The translations under genes and the position numbers were made by a program. The notes under the pieces are model-generated. The model saw only the letters and a list, made by a program, of their open reading frames with translations. It was not told the origin of the DNA and did no database searches. This document shows, one piece after another, positions 1-9,126 of a stretch of 64,000 nucleotides of DNA. How positions within the stretch are numbered: the first letter of the stretch is position 1; every line of letters starts with the position of its first letter. The stretch covers positions 372,001-436,000 of the forward strand of contig NZ_CP011789.1 in NCBI RefSeq assembly GCF_001636055.1. The letters are read 5' to 3'. The stretch is from Pseudomonas putida (GTDB lineage Bacteria > Pseudomonadota > Gammaproteobacteria > Pseudomonadales > Pseudomonadaceae).

Positions 1-1024
1 GACGGGCGATATCCAGGGCCTTGCCGCAGGAGTTGCGCTTCATGATCGAGGTGATCTCCACCGCCGCAGTGCCCTCGTCCTTCATCCGCCCCAGCCGCAG
101 GCAGCCTTGCAGCCCCAAGGTGATCTCGGTCTGCATGTCGGCGAGTTTCTTCTGGATCAGTTGGTTGGCGGCCAGAGGGCGACCGAACTGCTTGCGGTCC
201 AGGGTGTACTGGCGTGCAGTGTGCCAGCAAGCCTCCGCCGCACCCAGCGCGCCCCAGGAAATGCCATAGCGCGCCGAGTTCAAACAGGTGAACGGGCCTT
301 TCAAACCACGGACCTCAGGGAAGATGTTCTCTTCCGGCACGAACACGCCGTCCATGACGATCTCACCGGTGATCGACGCACGCAGGCCAACCTTGCCATG
401 AATGGCTGGAGCGCTCAGACCCTTCCATCCCTTTTCCAGAATGAAGCCACGAATATCGTCGGCATCGTCCTTCGCCCAGACCACGAACACATCGGCGATC
501 GGGCTGTTGGTGATCCACATTTTGCTGCCCGTCAGGCTGTAGCCACCCTCGACCTTGCGAGCACGGGTGATCATCGCGCCAGGGTCGGAGCCGTGATTGG
601 GTTCGGTCAAACCGAAGCAACCGATCCATTCCCCACTGGCCAGCTTGGGCAGGTACTTCTGCTTCTGCGCCTCACTGCCGAACTCGTTGATCGGCACCAT
701 GACCAGCGAAGACTGCACACTCATCATCGAGCGGTAGCCCGAGTCGATCCGCTCCACTTCACGGGCGATCAACCCATAGCACACATAGTTGAGACCACTG
801 CCACCATACTCCGCCGGAATGGTCGCCCCCAGCAGGCCGACCTCGCCCATCTCACGGAAGATCGCCGGATCGGTCTGTTCGTGACGGAACGCCTCGATCA
901 CCCGCGGAGCAAGCTTGTCCTGGGCGAACTGATAAGCGCTGTCACGCACCATGCGCTCCTCTTCAGTGAGCTGCTGATCCAGCAGCAGCGGATCGATCCA
1001 GTTGAAGCTTGCTTTACCGGCCAT
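1..1024 (-). CDS. gcdH: Glutaryl-CoA dehydrogenase, C-terminus cut by the window edge
   Basis: FAD-dependent acyl-CoA dehydrogenase that converts glutaryl-CoA to crotonyl-CoA and CO2 in lysine/glutarate breakdown, passing electrons to ETF. The reading frame runs from ATG at 1024 off the left edge, giving about 341 of an expected ~393 residues. Seen: the N-terminus [19 protein letters not shown], the FAD-contact segment [14 protein letters not shown], and the [16 protein letters not shown] segment. The catalytic glutamate of this family lies further C-terminal and is outside the window. A GAGGAC ribosome site precedes the start. It is divergent from the LysR gene at 1190, the usual arrangement of a gene and its activator. 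Confidence 0.95.
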   Translation of the reverse strand, partial: MAGKASFNWIDPLLLDQQLTEEERMVRDSAYQFAQDKLAPRVIEAFRHEQTDPAIFREMGEVGLLGATIPAEYGGSGLNYVCYGLIAREVERIDSGYRSMMSVQSSLVMVPINEFGSEAQKQKYLPKLASGEWIGCFGLTEPNHGSDPGAMITRARKVEGGYSLTGSKMWITNSPIADVFVVWAKDDADDIRGFILEKGWKGLSAPAIHGKVGLRASITGEIVMDGVFVPEENIFPEVRGLKGPFTCLNSARYGISWGALGAAEACWHTARQYTLDRKQFGRPLAANQLIQKKLADMQTEITLGLQGCLRLGRMKDEGTAAVEITSIMKRNSCGKALDIAR

Positions 1025-1189
1025 GGGCAGAGTCCTCGAAAGGTATGTGACGAAATTTCTTGTTGCCTTGATCCTAGGCCGGAACCTGTCGGCGGACAAA
1101 CGAGGATTGCGCACCTATTAGTGCTATTTTCTCACTCCGTAATAAGCGAAATCCCTATCCAACGCCTCTTATAAGTGAGAATGACGTAC

Positions 1190-2089
1190 ATGCGGCGCAA
1201 GATCCCCAGCACCACCGCCCTGGTCTGCTTCGAGGCGGCCGCCCGCCACGAGAGCTTTACCAAGGCCGCCCAGGAACTGGCGCTGACCCAAGGTGCCGTC
1301 TGTCGGCAAATCGGTGGCCTGGAGGGCTTTCTCAATGTGGAGCTTTTCCGACGCTCGCGCCGGGGGGTGAAGCTGACCGAGGCTGGCCTGTCGTACAGCC
1401 GCCAGGTCTCGGCGCAATTGGACGCGGTGGAACGGGATACCCTGTCGGTGATGCGCCAGCAGGGCGCCAACGTCATCGAACTGGCCGTAGTGCCGACCTT
1501 CGGCACCCAGTGGCTGCTCCCCCGTCTGAAGGACTTCCAGCAACGCCACCCGGAGGTAACGGTCAACCTCACCAACCGCACGCGGCCTTTCCTGTTCGCC
1601 GACACCACCTTCGATGCCGCCATCTACTTCGGCGACGCCGACTGGTCTGGCACCCAGTCACATCGCCTGATGGGTGAAAATCCGGTGCCGGTGTGCAGCC
1701 CGCAATGGCTCGACGGACGAGACGCACTAGACGCCAGATTCATCGCCGAGCTGCCATTGCTGCAGCAGACCACCCGCCCCTACGCCTGGCGGCAGTGGTT
1801 CGACAGCCTGGGCATGAGCGTGGAACGCGACATGAACGGCCCGCGCTACGAGCTGTTTTCCATGCTGGGCCAGGCGGCAATGCACGAAATGGGCATAGCC
1901 TTGATCCCGCCGTTCCTCATCCAGCGCGAGCTGGCGGAGGGCCGACTGGTGGTCGCAAACAAGCATGCCCTGTCGAGCGACAAGGCCTACTATCTGATGA
2001 TTCCCGAGCGCAAGGTGGAGTCAGCTTCGCTGCGCGCCTTCCGCGACTGGCTGGTGATTCAGGCGCGCGACTACGCCGCAAGCGCATGA
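1190..2089 (+). CDS. gcdR: LysR-family regulator, probable activator of gcdH
   Basis: LysR-type transcription factor: an N-terminal winged HTH (about residues 5-62, with ALVCFEAAARHESFTKAAQE) and a C-terminal periplasmic-binding-like effector domain (about 90-290). Divergent from gcdH, so it most likely senses glutarate or a related acyl compound and activates gcdH; this is inferred from position and from the known GcdR arrangement in P. putida. Three in-frame starts exist (GTG 1175, ATG 1181, ATG 1190). ATG 1190 is chosen because GTGAGA at 1175-1180 is then at ribosome-site distance. The 165-bp divergent intergenic region is AT-rich near 1115-1175 and should hold the operator. Confidence 0.85.
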   Translation: MRRKIPSTTALVCFEAAARHESFTKAAQELALTQGAVCRQIGGLEGFLNVELFRRSRRGVKLTEAGLSYSRQVSAQLDAVERDTLSVMRQQGANVIELAVVPTFGTQWLLPRLKDFQQRHPEVTVNLTNRTRPFLFADTTFDAAIYFGDADWSGTQSHRLMGENPVPVCSPQWLDGRDALDARFIAELPLLQQTTRPYAWRQWFDSLGMSVERDMNGPRYELFSMLGQAAMHEMGIALIPPFLIQRELAEGRLVVANKHALSSDKAYYLMIPERKVESASLRAFRDWLVIQARDYAASA

Positions 2090-2522
2090 AACCCAAAAGC
2101 TGACTTCGTAGTCAATTATTTTAAACACCTACAGATATATGGATTTGTCGCAAATCCATAAACTGTTCCATTAGCGAAAAAAACCGTATCAACCCTAGTA
2201 ACCGCGAGGGTTTGCCGCTGTTTTTACGACATCCAGCAAACTACGGACGAAAACCGCCAAAAATTTTCGATTTTTTCTCCTAAGCTCCCAATAGCGCGTT
2301 CTTGACGGCCTGGATGCGGACGGTTGCGACAAGTGGTCACAGGGTGACTTGTAGTTTTAACTTCGTTTCGCTCCAGAACCGGTTGAAGCACCTGCGGTTC
2401 GTCTGCAAAATGCCTCGCCCGCCCCGGAACCGGCGGTATGCATTGCTCAACGACCGCTCCAGCAGCACCACCCGAAGTGCGCTGGAATCAACAATGACAA
2501 GGTCACCGCAGGAGACAAAGTC
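2090..2522. other. Intergenic region upstream of pntAA
   Basis: 433 bp without a convincing gene. The first 200 bp are clearly AT-rich compared with the flanks and hold a perfect inverted repeat at 2138-2160. The last part carries the pntAA ribosome site (GGAG at 2511-2514). Short ORFs here lack a ribosome site and look random. Confidence 0.6.
2138..2160. repeat. Perfect 10-bp inverted repeat, AT-rich
   Basis: TATGGATTTG, 3-nt spacer TCG, CAAATCCATA. The arms are perfect complements. No T-run follows on either side and the stem is AT-rich, so a terminator for the LysR gene is possible but weak; an operator in the pntAA promoter region is the alternative. Confidence 0.5.
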
Positions 2523-3644
<1,122 letters not shown>

Positions 3645-3655
3645 GGAGCACGACA

Positions 3656-3970
3656 ATGGAAGACATGCTGATTTCCCACGGAATCTACAACCTGATCATC
3701 TTTGTGCTGGCCATCTACGTTGGCTACCACGTGGTCTGGAACGTTACCCCGGCGCTGCACACCCCGCTGATGGCGGTGACCAACGCGATTTCCGCGATCG
3801 TCATCGTCGGCGCGATGCTCGCCGCAGCGCTGACGGTCACCCCGGCCGGCAAGCTGATGGGCACCCTTGCCGTGGCCCTGGCCGCGGTCAATGTGTTCGG
3901 GGGCTTCCTGGTCACCCGCCGCATGCTGGAAATGTTCAAGAAGAAAACCAAGAACGAGGGGCAGAAGTAA
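3656..3970 (+). CDS. pntAB: NAD(P) transhydrogenase subunit alpha part 2
   Basis: 104-residue membrane part of the alpha subunit (domain II). It has three hydrophobic helices (about residues 11-30, 42-62 and 68-90) and a basic tail (MFKKKTKNEGQK). GAGGAG lies just before ATG 3656 and overlaps the pntAA stop region (11 nt between genes). It pairs with PntAA and PntB in the inner membrane to form the proton channel. Confidence 0.93.
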   Translation: MEDMLISHGIYNLIIFVLAIYVGYHVVWNVTPALHTPLMAVTNAISAIVIVGAMLAAALTVTPAGKLMGTLAVALAAVNVFGGFLVTRRMLEMFKKKTKNEGQK

Positions 3971-3972
3971 GC

Positions 3973-5424
3973 ATGAGCATGAATCTGGTCACCCTTCTCT
4001 ACCTGGTCGCCTCGGTCTGCTTCATCCAGGCTCTCAAAGGCCTGTCGCACCCGACCACCTCCCGGCGCGGCAACCTGTTCGGCATGATCGGCATGGGCAT
4101 CGCCATGCTCACCACCATCGGCCTCATCTATAAGCTCGCTGCACTCTCGGTCGGTAGCGGCGGCGCCACCGCGGGTATCGGCTATGTCCTCGTCGGCCTG
4201 CTGATCGGCGGCAGCGCCGGGTCGATCATGGCCAAGCGCGTCGAGATGACCAAGATGCCAGAGCTGGTCGCTTTCATGCACAGCATGATCGGCCTGGCAG
4301 CGGTGTTCATCGCCATCGCCGCGGTGCTCGAGCCCCAATCACTGGGCATCGTTGCCAGCATCAGCGACCCGATCCCCACCGGCAATCGCCTGGAGCTGTT
4401 CCTCGGCGCAGCCATTGGCGCGATCACCTTCTCCGGCTCCGTGATCGCCTTCGGCAAGCTGTCGGGCAAGTACAAGTTTCGCCTGTTCCAGGGCGCACCC
4501 GTACAGTTCGCCGGCCAGCACAAGCTGAACCTGATCCTTGGCATCACCACCCTCGCCCTGGGCTTGCTGTTCACCTTCACCGGACACTACAGCGCCTTCA
4601 CCCTGATGCTGGTCCTCGCCTTCGTCATGGGTGTGCTGATCATCATCCCGATCGGCGGCGCCGACATGCCGGTGGTGGTGTCGATGCTCAACAGCTACTC
4701 GGGCTGGGCCGCGGCAGGCATTGGCTTCTCGCTGAACAACTCGATGCTGATCATCGCCGGCTCCCTGGTCGGCTCCAGCGGTGCAATCCTCTCGTACATC
4801 ATGTGCAAGGCGATGAACCGCTCGTTCTTCAACGTCATCCTCGGCGGCTTCGGTGGCGACACCGATAGCGGCGCGGCGGCCGGCACGAAAGAACAACGCC
4901 CGGTGAAATCCGGTTCGGCCGACGATGCAACCTTCCTGCTGAGCAATGCCGACAGCGTGATCATCGTTCCCGGCTACGGCCTCGCGGTGGCCCGCGCCCA
5001 GCACGCCCTGAAAGAGCTGACCGAGAAGCTGACCCACAACGGTGTAACCGTGAAGTATGCGATTCACCCGGTGGCGGGGCGCATGCCCGGGCACATGAAC
5101 GTACTGCTGGCCGAAGCAGAGGTCCCGTACGATCAGGTGTTCGAAATGGAGGACATCAACGCCGAGTTCGGCCAGGCCGACGTTGTGCTGGTGCTGGGCG
5201 CCAACGATGTGGTCAACCCCGCAGCGAAGAACGATCCCAAGTCGCCGATTGCCGGCATGCCGATCCTCGAAGCCTTCAAGGCCAAGACCATCATCGTCAA
5301 CAAGCGCTCCATGGCCAGCGGTTATGCGGGCCTGGACAATGAACTGTTCTATCTGGACAAGACCATGATGGTGTTCGGTGACGCCAAGAAAGTCATCGAG
5401 GACATGGTCAAGGCCGTGGAGTAG
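3973..5424 (+). CDS. pntB: NAD(P) transhydrogenase subunit beta
   Basis: Integral membrane subunit (483 residues from ATG 3973; an ATG two codons later is equally possible). The N-terminal two thirds hold many hydrophobic helices of domain II. The C-terminal domain III binds NADP(H), with VIIVPGYGLAVARAQ as the nucleotide-binding loop and a conserved VVLVLGANDVVNPAA segment. It starts 2 nt after pntAB, so translation is probably coupled. A strong terminator follows. Confidence 0.95.
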   Translation: MSMNLVTLLYLVASVCFIQALKGLSHPTTSRRGNLFGMIGMGIAMLTTIGLIYKLAALSVGSGGATAGIGYVLVGLLIGGSAGSIMAKRVEMTKMPELVAFMHSMIGLAAVFIAIAAVLEPQSLGIVASISDPIPTGNRLELFLGAAIGAITFSGSVIAFGKLSGKYKFRLFQGAPVQFAGQHKLNLILGITTLALGLLFTFTGHYSAFTLMLVLAFVMGVLIIIPIGGADMPVVVSMLNSYSGWAAAGIGFSLNNSMLIIAGSLVGSSGAILSYIMCKAMNRSFFNVILGGFGGDTDSGAAAGTKEQRPVKSGSADDATFLLSNADSVIIVPGYGLAVARAQHALKELTEKLTHNGVTVKYAIHPVAGRMPGHMNVLLAEAEVPYDQVFEMEDINAEFGQADVVLVLGANDVVNPAAKNDPKSPIAGMPILEAFKAKTIIVNKRSMASGYAGLDNELFYLDKTMMVFGDAKKVIEDMVKAVE

Positions 5425-5455
5425 TCCTTTTCCGAGCTGGACGACACTGTTTTAG

Positions 5456-5494
5456 AAGGCCCCGGGAAGATTCTTCCTGGGGCCTTGTCGTTTT
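5456..5494 (+). terminator. Intrinsic terminator of the pnt operon
   Basis: AAGGCCCC at 5456-5463 pairs with GGGGCCTT at 5479-5486. The stem interior continues with GGAAG/CTTCC pairing, and TTTT follows at 5491-5494. Confidence 0.8.
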
Positions 5495-5613
5495 GCTGAT
5501 CCAGATCAACGGCTCTATTTCCAGGCTCCTCATACGACCATGGTCGCGGGACGGCATCGGGCTAAATCTCTAGACTGCGCTGCAGTAGCCCAAGTAGCCC
5601 GAGATAACAATCC

Positions 5614-7107
5614 ATGTACCGTGATCGTATCCGCTTGTCCTCCCTGCACAGCAAGGTAATGAGTGCGGCCGACGCCGCTGGCCTGATCGAGGATGGCATG
5701 ACCGTCGGCATGAGCGGCTTCACCCGCGCCGGCGAAGCCAAGGCAGTGCCACACGCCCTGGCCGAACGTGCCAAGCAGTCGCCACTGAAGATCAGCCTGA
5801 TGACCGGCGCCAGCCTGGGCAACGACCTGGACAAGCAACTGACCGAGGCCGGTGTACTCGCCCGGCGCATGCCCTTCCAGGTGGACAGCACCCTGCGCAA
5901 GGCCATCAATGACGGGCAGGTGATGTTCATCGACCAGCACCTGTCGGAAACCGTCGAGCAGTTGCGTAACAAGCAGCTGACCTTGCCGGACATCGCAGTC
6001 ATCGAAGCGGTTGCGATCACCGAACAGGGCCACATCGTGCCAACCACCTCGGTGGGCAACTCGGCCAGCTTCGCGATCTTCGCCAAGCAGGTCATCGTCG
6101 AGATCAACCTGTCGCACAACCCCAACCTCGAAGGGCTGCACGACATCTATATCCCGACCTACCGCCCGACCCGCACGCCGATTCCACTGGTGAAGGTCGA
6201 TGACCGCATCGGCAGCACCGCGATCCCGATCGATCCAGCGAAGATCGTCGGCATCGTCATCAGCGACCAGCCAGACTCGCCATCCACCGTCCTGCCACCG
6301 GATCACGAGACCCAGGCCATCGCCAACCACCTGATCGGCTTCCTCAAGCAGGAAGTTGATGCCGGACGCATGAGCAACAGCCTTGGCCCGCTGCAGGCCG
6401 GCATCGGCAGCATCGCCAATGCCGTGATGTGCGGCCTGATCGAATCGCCGTTCGAAGACCTGACCATGTACTCCGAAGTGCTGCAGGACTCGACGTTCGA
6501 CCTGATCGATGCCGGCAAGCTGCGCTTCGCCTCGGGCAGCTCGATCACCCTGTCGACCCGCCGCAATGCCGACGTATTCGGCAACCTCGAGCGTTACAAG
6601 GACAAACTGGTGCTGCGCCCGCAGGAGATTTCCAACCACCCCGAAGTAGTGCGTCGCCTGGGCATCATCGGGATCAACACCGCGCTGGAGTTCGACATCT
6701 ACGGCAACGTCAACTCCACCCACGTGTGCGGCACGCGGATGATGAACGGTATCGGTGGCTCCGGCGACTTCGCCCGCAACGCCCACCTCGCAGTGTTCGT
6801 GACCAAGTCGATCGCCAAGGGTGGTGCGATTTCCAGCGTGGTGCCGATGGTCAGCCATGTCGACCACACCGAGCATGATGTGGACATCCTGGTCACCGAA
6901 CAGGGCCTGGCCGACCTGCGCGGCCTTGCACCGCGCGAACGCGCCCGGGCGATCATCGACAACTGCGTGCATCCGGACTACCGCGCCGCACTGAACGACT
7001 ACTTCGACCGCGCCTGCCAGCGAGGCGGGCACACCCCGCATATCCTGCGCGAAGCGCTGAGCTGGCACGAGAATCTGGAAGAAAGCGGGCGGATGCTGGC
7101 TGGCTGA
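5614..7107 (+). CDS. Acetyl-CoA hydrolase/transferase family protein
   Basis: 497-residue family I CoA-transferase, related to acetyl-CoA hydrolases and succinate/propionyl-CoA:CoA transferases such as ScpC. It begins MYRDRIRLSSLHSKVMSAADAAGLIEDG. Supporting segments are GMSGFTRAGEAKAVPHALAE near the N-terminus and the C-terminal GGSGDFARNAHLAVFVTKS and ILVTEQGLADLRGLAPRERA, typical of this family. It probably moves CoA between short acyl groups such as acetyl, propionyl and succinyl; the substrate cannot be fixed from sequence. It is a single gene after the pnt terminator. AGTAGCCC occurs twice in its leader (about 5585-5600), without obvious meaning. Confidence 0.88.
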   Translation: MYRDRIRLSSLHSKVMSAADAAGLIEDGMTVGMSGFTRAGEAKAVPHALAERAKQSPLKISLMTGASLGNDLDKQLTEAGVLARRMPFQVDSTLRKAINDGQVMFIDQHLSETVEQLRNKQLTLPDIAVIEAVAITEQGHIVPTTSVGNSASFAIFAKQVIVEINLSHNPNLEGLHDIYIPTYRPTRTPIPLVKVDDRIGSTAIPIDPAKIVGIVISDQPDSPSTVLPPDHETQAIANHLIGFLKQEVDAGRMSNSLGPLQAGIGSIANAVMCGLIESPFEDLTMYSEVLQDSTFDLIDAGKLRFASGSSITLSTRRNADVFGNLERYKDKLVLRPQEISNHPEVVRRLGIIGINTALEFDIYGNVNSTHVCGTRMMNGIGGSGDFARNAHLAVFVTKSIAKGGAISSVVPMVSHVDHTEHDVDILVTEQGLADLRGLAPRERARAIIDNCVHPDYRAALNDYFDRACQRGGHTPHILREALSWHENLEESGRMLAG

Positions 7108-7135
7108 TCGGCCAGCTGTATCGGTCTTCTGAGCC

Positions 7136-7262
7136 CATCGCGGGACGAGCCCGCTCCTACAAAAGCAGCTCAGGCCTCTGTGGGAGCGGGCTTGCCCGCG
7201 AATGAAACACTGCGATGCATGGCACCGGCTACGCCGGTGTTCGCGGAACAAGCCCCCGATCA
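7136..7262. repeat. REP cluster (three copies, BIME-like)
   Basis: Three copies of the P. putida-type REP palindrome: GCGGGACGAGCCCGCTCCTAC at about 7140-7160, the inverted copy GTGGGAGCGGGCTTGCCCGCG at about 7180-7200, and a degenerate copy at 7232-7262 preceded by a CACCGGCTACGCCGGTG hairpin. It lies between the CoA-transferase stop and the next promoter region and may act as a terminator or mRNA stabiliser. Confidence 0.8.
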
Positions 7263-7278
7263 CGCCTGCTTTGATAAA

Positions 7279-7474
7279 ACAGTTAGACAGTTAGATATAT
7301 AAAACTGTACTACTGTACCGCTAAAATCCCCGCCTCAATCCCGCCGATATTTTAAAACTCAGCGAAAATGCACTAAAACAGTGCAGACCAGTACAGTTAT
7401 GCCAATTCGGAGTGCAACAGTAGCGTTTAACAGTTAACTGGCCCATCGCAATACTGGTGAACTGTATCTACTGT
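7279..7474. promoter_or_regulatory. Array of ten ACAGT/ACTGT half-sites upstream of the DUF1127 gene
   Basis: ACAGT starts at 7279, 7287, 7378, 7393, 7417 and 7430; ACTGT starts at 7304, 7312, 7461 and 7470. The first four form two tandem pairs with an 8-bp period: ACAGTTAG twice at 7279-7294, then ACTGTACT-ACTGTACC at 7304-7319, in opposite orientation. The last pair is 9 bp apart. About 0.4 such sites are expected by chance in 200 bp. It reads as a multi-site operator for an unidentified regulator. Confidence 0.6.
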
Positions 7475-7551
7475 TATGGACGACAGAGGAGGATCATTGG
7501 CATCAGTTAAATCACTACCTAATCCCGCCACAAGCGGAAGGATGACACATC

Positions 7552-7764
7552 ATGGAACGTACCCTCAGTTCCGGTCTGGTTTTCGAAAACAACGTTGAAT
7601 CTAAAGCCTCGGCTCCTCTGCGCGCCCTGTCGACCCTGCTGCTGTGGCAGCGTCGCATCGCCAGCCGTCGTCAATTGGCTCGCCTGGATGCCCGCCTGCT
7701 GGCCGACGCCGGTATCAGCGAGTCCCAGCGCTACCAAGAGCTGAGCAAGCCTTTCTGGCGCTAA
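7552..7764 (+). CDS. DUF1127 domain protein
   Basis: 70-residue basic protein. The C-terminal half fits the DUF1127 pattern: LLLWQRRIASRRQLARLD, then ARLLADAGIS, ending in ELSKPFWR. Small DUF1127 proteins in other bacteria have been linked to RNA turnover and to phosphate or carbon metabolism; nothing here fixes a role. AAGGA at 7538-7542 precedes ATG 7552. The gene stands alone between an unusual half-site array and a strong terminator, so it is probably tightly regulated. Confidence 0.85.
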   Translation: MERTLSSGLVFENNVESKASAPLRALSTLLLWQRRIASRRQLARLDARLLADAGISESQRYQELSKPFWR

Positions 7765-7805
7765 GCTCCGGCTTGCCGGCACCACGCCGGCACCGCGAAT
7801 TCTCA

Positions 7806-7839
7806 AAACCCGTCGCAGGGAACTGCGACGGGTTTTTTT
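7806..7839 (+). terminator. Intrinsic terminator of the DUF1127 gene
   Basis: AACCCGTCGCAG at 7807-7818, GGAA loop, CTGCGACGGGTT at 7823-7834 with a run of seven T from 7833. Perfect 12-bp stem. Confidence 0.93.
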
Positions 7840-8072
7840 GTTTCAAACCCGCGCAGTTGAGCAGCTCGACACAGAAGCAGTACAATTTCCAATAATTAAA
7901 AAAGGACCGTAACAGTTCCATCTGATCTCGTCCTTCACATCTGGAAACAGAGCCACGTGATACGCTTGCGACAACGGCCTGTTAGCTTGGTCAAACGCGC
8001 TGCCTATTATCTAAAGTACCGTGACAGTGCGAGCGTCCGAATAATCAGAACTACCCCCCGCAGGAGTCCCCC
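7840..8072 (+). promoter_or_regulatory. Leader/promoter region of the DUF2388-DUF4105 operon
   Basis: No gene is seen. Two copies of ACCGTRACAGT occur at 7906-7916 and 8018-8028, and CAGTACA at 7878-7884. These share the ACAGT core of the array upstream of the DUF1127 gene. TATTAT near 8005 is a possible -10 element. CGCAGGAG lies before ATG 8073. Confidence 0.4.
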
Positions 8073-8390
8073 ATGTCCCGTAAATACCTGTTTGGCGCTG
8101 CCATGCTGCTGAGCTTGGCGGGCACCGCCCACGCCACCAGCTTCGTCGTCACCACCGATGCCGTGGTTGGCGCAGTGGCCGCGTCCACCGACGCCACTTC
8201 CGACGTCTCCTCTTCGTTCCGTGACGACAAGATCGTCCAGGCTGCCCGTGACGACGCTGCCAGCTTCGTCGGCAGTCAAGGTGATATTCGCGGCGCGAAG
8301 CTGGAAAGTGCCTTCATCCATATCCGCCAGCAGATGCCTGCACTGCAAGCCAGCGACACGCAACTGGCACAGGCCATCCTGGCCCTCTGA
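8073..8390 (+). CDS. DUF2388 secreted protein, copy 1
   Basis: 105 residues with a clear signal peptide (MSRKYLFGAAMLLSLAGTAHA, cleavage after AHA). The mature part has the core that the next two genes share: D-K-IV---ARDDAASFV-S-GDIRGA-LE--, ending in LAQAILAL. No enzymatic motif is seen. It is first of a probable four-gene operon with two more DUF2388 copies and a DUF4105 protein. Function unknown; export to the periplasm is inferred from the signal peptide. Confidence 0.85.
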   Translation: MSRKYLFGAAMLLSLAGTAHATSFVVTTDAVVGAVAASTDATSDVSSSFRDDKIVQAARDDAASFVGSQGDIRGAKLESAFIHIRQQMPALQASDTQLAQAILAL

Positions 8391-8475
8391 CGCCAACCAT
8401 CGTACCCGCAGGCCACGACGCCCCGTCGCCTGCGGGAACAGCATTCACCCTGCCGACAGAGCGTTGTCCAAGCCC

Positions 8476-8769
8476 ATGCGTTACCTTGTGCCCTTGCTGC
8501 TCGCCATTGCCAGTATGGGAAGCGCCCATGCCATGGATGTCACGACCCAGTTTCCGGTCATGACCGGCTATGTCACCAGCCAGGTGACCACTGCGCCGTT
8601 CGACCGCAAGATCGTCGGCATGGCCCATGATGATGCGGCCGCATTCGTCGCCAGTGACGGCCGGATTCGTGGCGCGCGGCTGCAAGCCGCACTGACGGAA
8701 CTGCGCCATATCTATTCGCGTCAGTCCGTCGGCGACCTTGAACTGGCAGAAGCAATTCTCGTCCAATGA
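8476..8769 (+). CDS. DUF2388 secreted protein, copy 2
   Basis: 97 residues from ATG 8476; the longer reading frame upstream overlaps copy 1 in another frame and is not real. Signal peptide MRYLVPLLLAIASMGSAHA. It shares HDDAAAFVASDGRIRGARLQ and ends LAEAILVQ. It is the most divergent of the three copies and lacks the acidic stretch before the core. 85 bp separate it from copy 1 and 36 bp from copy 3. Confidence 0.82.
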   Translation: MRYLVPLLLAIASMGSAHAMDVTTQFPVMTGYVTSQVTTAPFDRKIVGMAHDDAAAFVASDGRIRGARLQAALTELRHIYSRQSVGDLELAEAILVQ

Positions 8770-8805
8770 TCACACCTGACTCCCAGTATTTTTCGGAGAT
8801 GCTCC

Positions 8806-9126
8806 ATGCGTAAACCGCTGATCGCCGCTACCCTCGGCATGTTGCTGCTGGCCGACCTGGCCCAGGCGCAAACCCTGGTGGCCACCAGCAATATCATCGT
8901 TCGCGCCTTTGGCCGCTCGATCGATTTCACATCCGACACCACCACCTCGATCCGCGACTCCAAGGTCGTGCGCGAGGCCCGCGACGACGCCGCCAGCTTC
9001 GTCGCCAGCAATGGCGATATCCGTGGCGCCCAGCTCGAAGCTGCATTCGACACCCTGCGCGAGCGTGTGCCTGAAGCGCGCGACGCCAGCGACCAGGTAC
9101 TGGCCGAAGCCATTCTGTCGCTGTGA
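8806..9126 (+). CDS. DUF2388 secreted protein, copy 3
   Basis: 106 residues; signal peptide ending LADLAQAQ; core EARDDAASFVASNGDIRGAQ and C-terminal LAEAILSL, closest to copy 1. Its stop overlaps the GTG start of the DUF4105 gene by 4 nt (GTGA), so the two are translationally coupled. Confidence 0.85.
   Translation: MRKPLIAATLGMLLLADLAQAQTLVATSNIIVRAFGRSIDFTSDTTTSIRDSKVVREARDDAASFVASNGDIRGAQLEAAFDTLRERVPEARDASDQVLAEAILSL

Noticed and set aside
5530..7263. 577-codon open frame on the minus strand opposite the CoA-transferase gene
   Set aside because: Antisense to a well-matched family protein; composition is that of high-GC shadow frames (His/Gly/Asp-rich), no ribosome site.
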